Assembly (NCBI GenBank): GCA_016874895.1
Contig: VGSX01000139.1
Span: 1-8,452, forward strand
Source: Deltaproteobacteria bacterium
GTDB taxonomy: Bacteria > Desulfobacterota > Desulfobaccia > Desulfobaccales > Desulfobaccaceae
Length of the DNA stretch: 8,452 nt
Reading direction: 5' to 3'
The position numbers were made by a program, and so were the translations under genes. This document shows positions 5,154 to 8,452 of this stretch, one piece after another. The notes beneath the pieces are model-generated. The model was not told where the DNA came from. It saw nothing but the letters and a program-made list of their open reading frames with translations, and made no database searches. How positions within the stretch are numbered: the first letter of the stretch is position 1; each line of letters begins with the position of its first letter.

Positions 5154-6452
5154 ATGGGCTTCATCGGCTCGATCAACGCCGAGACCCGCAAGTGGCTGGG
5201 CAACCAGGGCCATGCCTTCGACGGCCGCCAGGTCTACGTGCGCTGCTCCGGCGCCTTCACGGTGGAGCAGATCATCTCCCGGTACGCTCCCAAGGCCAGG
5301 TTGTGGGGGAACGATGTGTCCCTCTATTCCTCGGCCCTGGGGGCTTACCTGGCCGGGCAATCGTTCCGGCTGGAAGTGCAGGAAGAAAAGTTCGCCTGGC
5401 TGGAGCCATACCTGACCGACGAGGAAGCCAAGGCCGCGGCCGTGATGGTGCTCTTCGAGGTCCTGAAATACGAGAAGGCGAATAACCTGTTCAAACAGCG
5501 GCATTGGGCCCACTACCTGAACAACTTTGAGAAATTCCACCAGGCCACCGTGGCCAGGATCAGGGAACGGAAGCAGGAAATCCGCCTGGAGGCTTACACC
5601 TCCCGGGACATTTACGACTTGCTGGACGAGATGCCCCCTAACGCGGTGGCCGTGGCCTTCCTCCCCAACTATGCCGGGGGCTACGAGCGGATGTTTAAAC
5701 GCCTGGAGGAAATCTTTGCCTGGGACCGGCCGGAATACGGCATGATCGACGCCGACCGGAAGGTGGCCATCCTGGAGAAGATGAAGGCCCGGGACTACAT
5801 CTTTCTGGACGACAAGGTCTGGGAGGATCTCCCCCAGGTGGCCGTGGTGCGCAAGGCCCGGATGAAGCCGGTTTATATCTACTCGAACATGGCGGCCCTG
5901 CGGCTGGGGGTGATGAAGCAGCAGCGCCATGCCGACTTTGTGCCTTTCGCCCGGCTTTCGGATGCTGACGAGATTACGCCGGAATCAAAAGTGACGGTGA
6001 CGCCCACCACCAACCGGGTGGTGAATTACTACCGGGACGTGTACCTGTCCAAGGGCGTGGGCATCCCGGCGGACGGCGAGGCCCCGTTTGTCGCGGCGGT
6101 GGACGGCAAGGTCTTCGGCTTTCTGATCTATACCCGGATGCAGGGCGGCGGCGATATGTATCTCCTGGCCGACTTTGTGGTCAACTCGACGCGCTATCAA
6201 CGCCTGGCCAAGCTCCTGCTGCTGGTGACCCAGACTAAGGAAGTGCGCCGGCTCATGGAAGAAAAACTGCTCTTGGAGATTCCCAAGTGCCGGACCATGG
6301 TCTTCACCGACAAGCCGGTGTCCATGAAATACCGAGGGCTGTATAAGCTGGCCCGGCGGGACCCGGGCAAGCTGGTCTACGAGACCGACATGGGGATTTT
6401 GAACCTGACTGAGGTGGTGCCTTTATGGCTGAAGAAATACGAGAAGTCCTGA
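5154..6452 (+). CDS. Putative antirestriction adenine methyltransferase with extra C-terminal domain
   Basis: 432 residues. The start MGFIGSINAETRKWLGNQGHAFDG and the following CSGAFTVEQI (31-40), WGNDVSLYSSALGAYLAG (51-68) and AFLPNYAGGYERMFKRLEEIF (168-188) match my memory of the phage/ICE family called 'putative antirestriction adenine methyltransferase'. CSGAFT would be the SAM-binding motif I, D54 the acidic motif II residue, and LPNY (170-173) a variant of the DPPY catalytic motif with the leading Asp replaced by Leu. Residues of about 285-430 form a second domain (PFVAAVDGKVFGFLIYTR, MYLLADFVV, RLAKLLLLV, VFTDKPVSMKYRGLYKL) that resembles an acetyltransferase (GNAT)-like fold; this is inference. 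The role would be to modify phage DNA against host restriction. The upstream GAGAG is a weak ribosome site. The ParB-like gene overlaps its end by 28 bp. Confidence 0.78.
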   Translation: MGFIGSINAETRKWLGNQGHAFDGRQVYVRCSGAFTVEQIISRYAPKARLWGNDVSLYSSALGAYLAGQSFRLEVQEEKFAWLEPYLTDEEAKAAAVMVLFEVLKYEKANNLFKQRHWAHYLNNFEKFHQATVARIRERKQEIRLEAYTSRDIYDLLDEMPPNAVAVAFLPNYAGGYERMFKRLEEIFAWDRPEYGMIDADRKVAILEKMKARDYIFLDDKVWEDLPQVAVVRKARMKPVYIYSNMAALRLGVMKQQRHADFVPFARLSDADEITPESKVTVTPTTNRVVNYYRDVYLSKGVGIPADGEAPFVAAVDGKVFGFLIYTRMQGGGDMYLLADFVVNSTRYQRLAKLLLLVTQTKEVRRLMEEKLLLEIPKCRTMVFTDKPVSMKYRGLYKLARRDPGKLVYETDMGILNLTEVVPLWLKKYEKS

Positions 6453-7213
6453 ATCTGCTCAATGACAAGCTGGCGGGCCTGTTCCCCTACCGCCTGGAAC
6501 TGACGGCGCCGGGGGAGCTCAAGCTCCTGGAGAAGAACGCCCGCTACATGAAGGCGGAGCAGTTCCAGAACCTGGTGGAGAACGTCAAGAAGGACGGCAA
6601 CCTGTCTTCCCTGCCCCTGTGCTACCGGGAGAAAGACGGCAGGCTGCGGGTGCTCTCAGGCAACCACCGGGTGATGGCGGCCCGGAAGGCCGAGGTGGAA
6701 AGCGTCCTGGTGATGGTGTTGGGCGAAGAAAAAGACGCCGACGAACAGCTGGCGATCCAGCTTTCCCATAACGCCATTGCCGGGCAGGACGACCTGGTGA
6801 TTTTAAAGGAACTCTGGGAGAGCATCAAGGACGTGCAGGCCAGGGTCTACGCCAGCCTGGACTCCGACACCCTCAAGGCTCTGCAGGGCATCCAGTTTGC
6901 CGCCATCTCGGAGCAGCGCCTGCGCTACAAGCTGACCAATTTCCTGTTCCTGCCGGAAGAGTTGGAGGACCTGGACAATCTCCTGAAAGAGACTGCCGTC
7001 GCCTTTGCCGGCGATGAGGTCTATCTGGCGCACCTGACCACCTTTGACCCTTTCTTTGAGCTGATCACCAGGATCAAGAAACGCTGCCAGATCAAGAACT
7101 CAGCCGCAGCTTTTCTCAAGCTCATGGAACTGGCCCGCTATGGCCTGGAGCAGTATGAAGAGGCCCTGGCGGCCCAGGAAACCGAACAGGAGGCAGGCCA
7201 TGGCATGGTCTGA
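6425..7213 (+). CDS. ParB N-terminal (ParB/Srx-fold) domain protein
   Basis: 262 residues. A ParB/sulfiredoxin-like core spans about 34-118: NARYMKAEQFQNLVENVKKDGNLSS, then VLSGNHRVMAARKAEVESVLVMVL, where SGNHRVMAA (78-86) is the phosphate/nucleotide-binding box (GEHR box of ParB). The remainder (about 120-262) is helical with no recognised motif and lacks the ParB central HTH and C-terminal dimer domain, so this is not a chromosome-partition ParB. Phage-encoded members of this fold act as nucleases, CTP/ATP-dependent clamps or DNA-modification partners. GAGGTGG precedes the ATG by about 8 bases. Location between the methyltransferase and packaging genes, with overlaps on both sides, points to a role in marking or handling phage DNA before packaging. 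Confidence 0.85.
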   Translation: MAEEIREVLNLLNDKLAGLFPYRLELTAPGELKLLEKNARYMKAEQFQNLVENVKKDGNLSSLPLCYREKDGRLRVLSGNHRVMAARKAEVESVLVMVLGEEKDADEQLAIQLSHNAIAGQDDLVILKELWESIKDVQARVYASLDSDTLKALQGIQFAAISEQRLRYKLTNFLFLPEELEDLDNLLKETAVAFAGDEVYLAHLTTFDPFFELITRIKKRCQIKNSAAAFLKLMELARYGLEQYEEALAAQETEQEAGHGMV

Positions 7214-7592
7214 CGCTTTGCTCCCTTACCGGGCAGAAGATAATTTCCGGGGCGCGGCCCTGGTGGCCCAGGACAAATGCCTGTTGCGCCTGGCGGCTAC
7301 CTGGCCTTTTGTCAAGAGAAAGAAGGTCGGCGATCTTCCCAAACATAGTTCCGAGGACCCTGAAAAAATTTTAGAGACATACTGGAAGGAGGTTCAGCCC
7401 GACTTCGCCCACTGGTCCGAGCTCTCCCAACTTAGCCCGTTGGTCGTCCTGGAAGGTTTCCGGGCCCTCAAAGGCAACCGGCTGATCCTGCCGGACGGCA
7501 CCTTAAACCACCTAGTGGACACCCTGCTGCAGAAGGAGGCCGCCGGGCAGTTCATGGCCAAGCTGGGCCTCAAGGCGGGGGACTTGAAATGA
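7200..7592 (+). CDS. Unknown 130-residue protein in the small-terminase position
   Basis: No family recognised. The start at ATG 7200 is favoured by AGGAGG (7188-7193) six bases upstream and by the 14-bp overlap with the ParB-like gene; the longer frame from 7140 has no site. The chain is mixed charged/helical: AQDKCLLRLAATWPFVKRKKVGDLP (about 24-48), EDPEKILETYWKEVQPDFAHW, then ALKGNRLILPDGTLNHLVDTLLQ. There is no Walker A motif, so it is not the missing terminase ATPase. It overlaps the terminase nuclease gene by ATGA (7589-7592), so translation is coupled. Adjacent, small and phage-like, it could be the DNA-recognition (small) terminase subunit, but that is inferred from position only. Confidence 0.75.
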   Translation: MAWSDALLPYRAEDNFRGAALVAQDKCLLRLAATWPFVKRKKVGDLPKHSSEDPEKILETYWKEVQPDFAHWSELSQLSPLVVLEGFRALKGNRLILPDGTLNHLVDTLLQKEAAGQFMAKLGLKAGDLK

Positions 7593-8056
7593 CGCTTTAC
7601 CTGGGCATCGACTTTGGCTACCGCAACCCCTTCGCCTGCCTGTGGCTCCAGCCCCTGGAAAAGGGCGAGCGGGTGTTGGTGCTTGACGAATATTACCAGC
7701 GCCTCAGGACCACGGCGGAGAATGGGCGGGCTATCCTGGCCCAAAACATCGCCATGGGCCATGGCCTGATCACGGCGGCCTACGCCGATCCGGCCAATCC
7801 GGAGGGGCAGGCGGTCCTTTCGGAAATTTTAGGGGTGGAGGTCCAGGCCCCCCGCCGGCCGGTGGCCGTCGGCCAGGAGCTGGTGCGGCAATGGCTTAAG
7901 GTGCGGCCAGACGGCAAGCCCGGCCTCCTGATTCACCACCGCTGCCGGAACCTGATCCGTGAACTGAAAGGCTACTCGGCGCACGAACCGGGCAAGGGCG
8001 AGCACCATGCCCTGGATGCCCTGCGGTATTTCTTTGCCGGCTGGCCGGGGGCTTAA
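7589..8056 (+). CDS. Stand-alone terminase large-subunit nuclease domain (TerL C-terminal)
   Basis: 155 residues with the RNase H-like TerL nuclease pattern: GIDFG (D8) on the first strand, AYADPANPEGQ (D67) and HHALDALRYFF (D143), the three metal-binding acids that cut concatemeric DNA during packaging. The strand-turn-strand 'NPFACLWLQ...VLVLDEYYQ' is typical of the fold. Full TerL proteins are about 450-600 residues with an N-terminal ATPase (Walker A/B); here the protein starts directly at the nuclease strand, and nothing upstream in frame or in the preceding gene carries an ATPase motif. Either the terminase is split, with the ATPase elsewhere, or the ATPase has been lost. It is coupled to the upstream gene by ATGA, and the HTH gene begins about a dozen bases after its stop. 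Confidence 0.85.
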   Translation: MTLYLGIDFGYRNPFACLWLQPLEKGERVLVLDEYYQRLRTTAENGRAILAQNIAMGHGLITAAYADPANPEGQAVLSEILGVEVQAPRRPVAVGQELVRQWLKVRPDGKPGLLIHHRCRNLIRELKGYSAHEPGKGEHHALDALRYFFAGWPGA

Positions 8057-8068
8057 AAAGAGGTGAAC

Positions 8069-8359
8069 GTGTCAACTACACTTACCCCCCTATCCCCCGA
8101 ACAGTATCAGCCTATTTCCAGGCGCAGGAGGGAACGCGTTTATAAGGTCTGGGAAATGTTCGAGGGCGGGGCAAAAGTAAATGAAATCGCACAATATTTT
8201 GGCATATCCCGGCGGATGGTTTTCTTAGACCTGAACGTGGCCAAACAGCTCCATAAAGAGGCCGTTCAGGAGGCTGACCAGGGTGAAATCCTGGGGGGTG
8301 AAATTGCATACTGGAGGCGGGTCGTGCGGCTAGCCCTGCGAGACTACCAGCTAGTGTAG
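8069..8359 (+). CDS. HTH protein, possibly small-terminase-like, truncated by IS insertion
   Basis: 96 residues from GTG 8069, preceded by AGAGGTG with about 5 bases to the start (GTG 8063 would leave almost no room for a ribosome site). The central helix-turn-helix VYKVWEMFEGGAKVNEIAQYFGISRRMVFLDLN (about 24-56) is followed by helix 'VAKQLHKEAVQEADQGEILGGEIAYWRRVVRLALRDYQLV'. HTH plus 'GEIL..E.AYWRRVVRLALRDY' recalls small-terminase or packaging-associated proteins, but this is not certain. Its last codons overlap the end of the IS630-type transposase gene read from the other strand (stop at 8351-8353), so the natural C-terminus appears to have been replaced by element DNA at a TA. Probably non-functional in full. 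Confidence 0.6.
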   Translation: MSTTLTPLSPEQYQPISRRRRERVYKVWEMFEGGAKVNEIAQYFGISRRMVFLDLNVAKQLHKEAVQEADQGEILGGEIAYWRRVVRLALRDYQLV

Positions 8360-8452
8360 TGTCTCGCAATTAGCTTTGATAACATTTTTGGCATAAAGCG
8401 GTGCCAGTTTATCCAGAATATTATCAGCGGTTTTGGTCCAGACAAAGGGTTT
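8351..8452 (-). mobile_element. C-terminal end of an IS630-family transposase (partial)
   Basis: The minus-strand frame entering from the right edge encodes KPFVWTKTADNILDKLAPLY and 13 further residues, then TAG (complement of 8351-8353). 'KPFVWTKTAD.IL.K' is the characteristic C-terminal end of IS630 (Tc1/mariner-like DDE) transposases. Only the last 33 residues are inside the window; the catalytic DDE core and the other end of the element lie beyond it. IS630 elements insert at TA; candidate TA dinucleotides are 8352-8353 and 8357-8358, where the HTH gene is cut. The exact boundary and terminal repeat cannot be set from one end. Confidence 0.75.

Noticed and set aside
5127..5930. Minus-strand open frame of 267 codons rich in H, G, L, V and P
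   Set aside because: A typical mirror frame of a GC-rich coding strand; it overlaps the well-supported methyltransferase gene.
1..8452. CRISPR array, tRNA or rRNA genes, attachment site
   Set aside because: No regularly spaced repeats, cloverleaf or rRNA-like stretch was seen, and no duplicated core for an attachment site could be identified within the window.

Overview
The window looks like the immunity, early and packaging region of a temperate phage or prophage, probably decaying, in a moderately GC-rich bacterium. Codon usage and repressor style give me a weak impression of a Desulfobacterota/Syntrophobacterales-type host, but nothing here proves the taxon. Transposon-like sequence lies at the right edge (certain C-terminal fragment of an IS630-family transposase) and perhaps at the left edge (28-residue tail of an unidentified protein).

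Layout. Positions 1-301 hold the tail of a gene and a non-coding stretch ending in a long AT-rich hairpin. Positions 302-3278 are a leftward block: an S24-type self-cleaving repressor, then an AT-richer gene of unknown function with a winged-helix-like N-terminus, then a Fic-domain AMPylase-type protein overlapping it. This is the usual position for lysogenic cargo, expressed with the immunity repressor. A divergent control region (3279-3382) carries a good sigma70-like promoter firing rightward. Rightward early genes follow: a small Cro/Ner-like DNA-binding protein, a phage replisome-organiser-type protein that ends at a suspicious stop codon, and a DUF488 gene broken by a frameshift at a run of five C. 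A leftward antitoxin/MazF-PemK-type toxin pair with its own promoter sits at 4561-5141.

From 5154 to 8056 a tightly overlapping rightward operon encodes a putative antirestriction adenine methyltransferase, a ParB/sulfiredoxin-fold protein, a 130-residue protein of unknown function in the small-terminase position, and a stand-alone terminase nuclease domain that lacks the usual ATPase half. An HTH protein (8069-8359) follows and appears to be cut short by the IS630-family element.

How the parts work together. The repressor and the Cro-like protein would form the lysis/lysogeny switch. The Fic/winged-helix pair is a candidate lysogen-expressed defence or superinfection-exclusion cargo. The methyltransferase/ParB/terminase cluster would modify and package DNA. 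The broken DUF488 gene, the truncated replication gene, the missing terminase ATPase and the IS insertion together suggest a defective or remodelled prophage, although some of the breaks could be sequencing errors.
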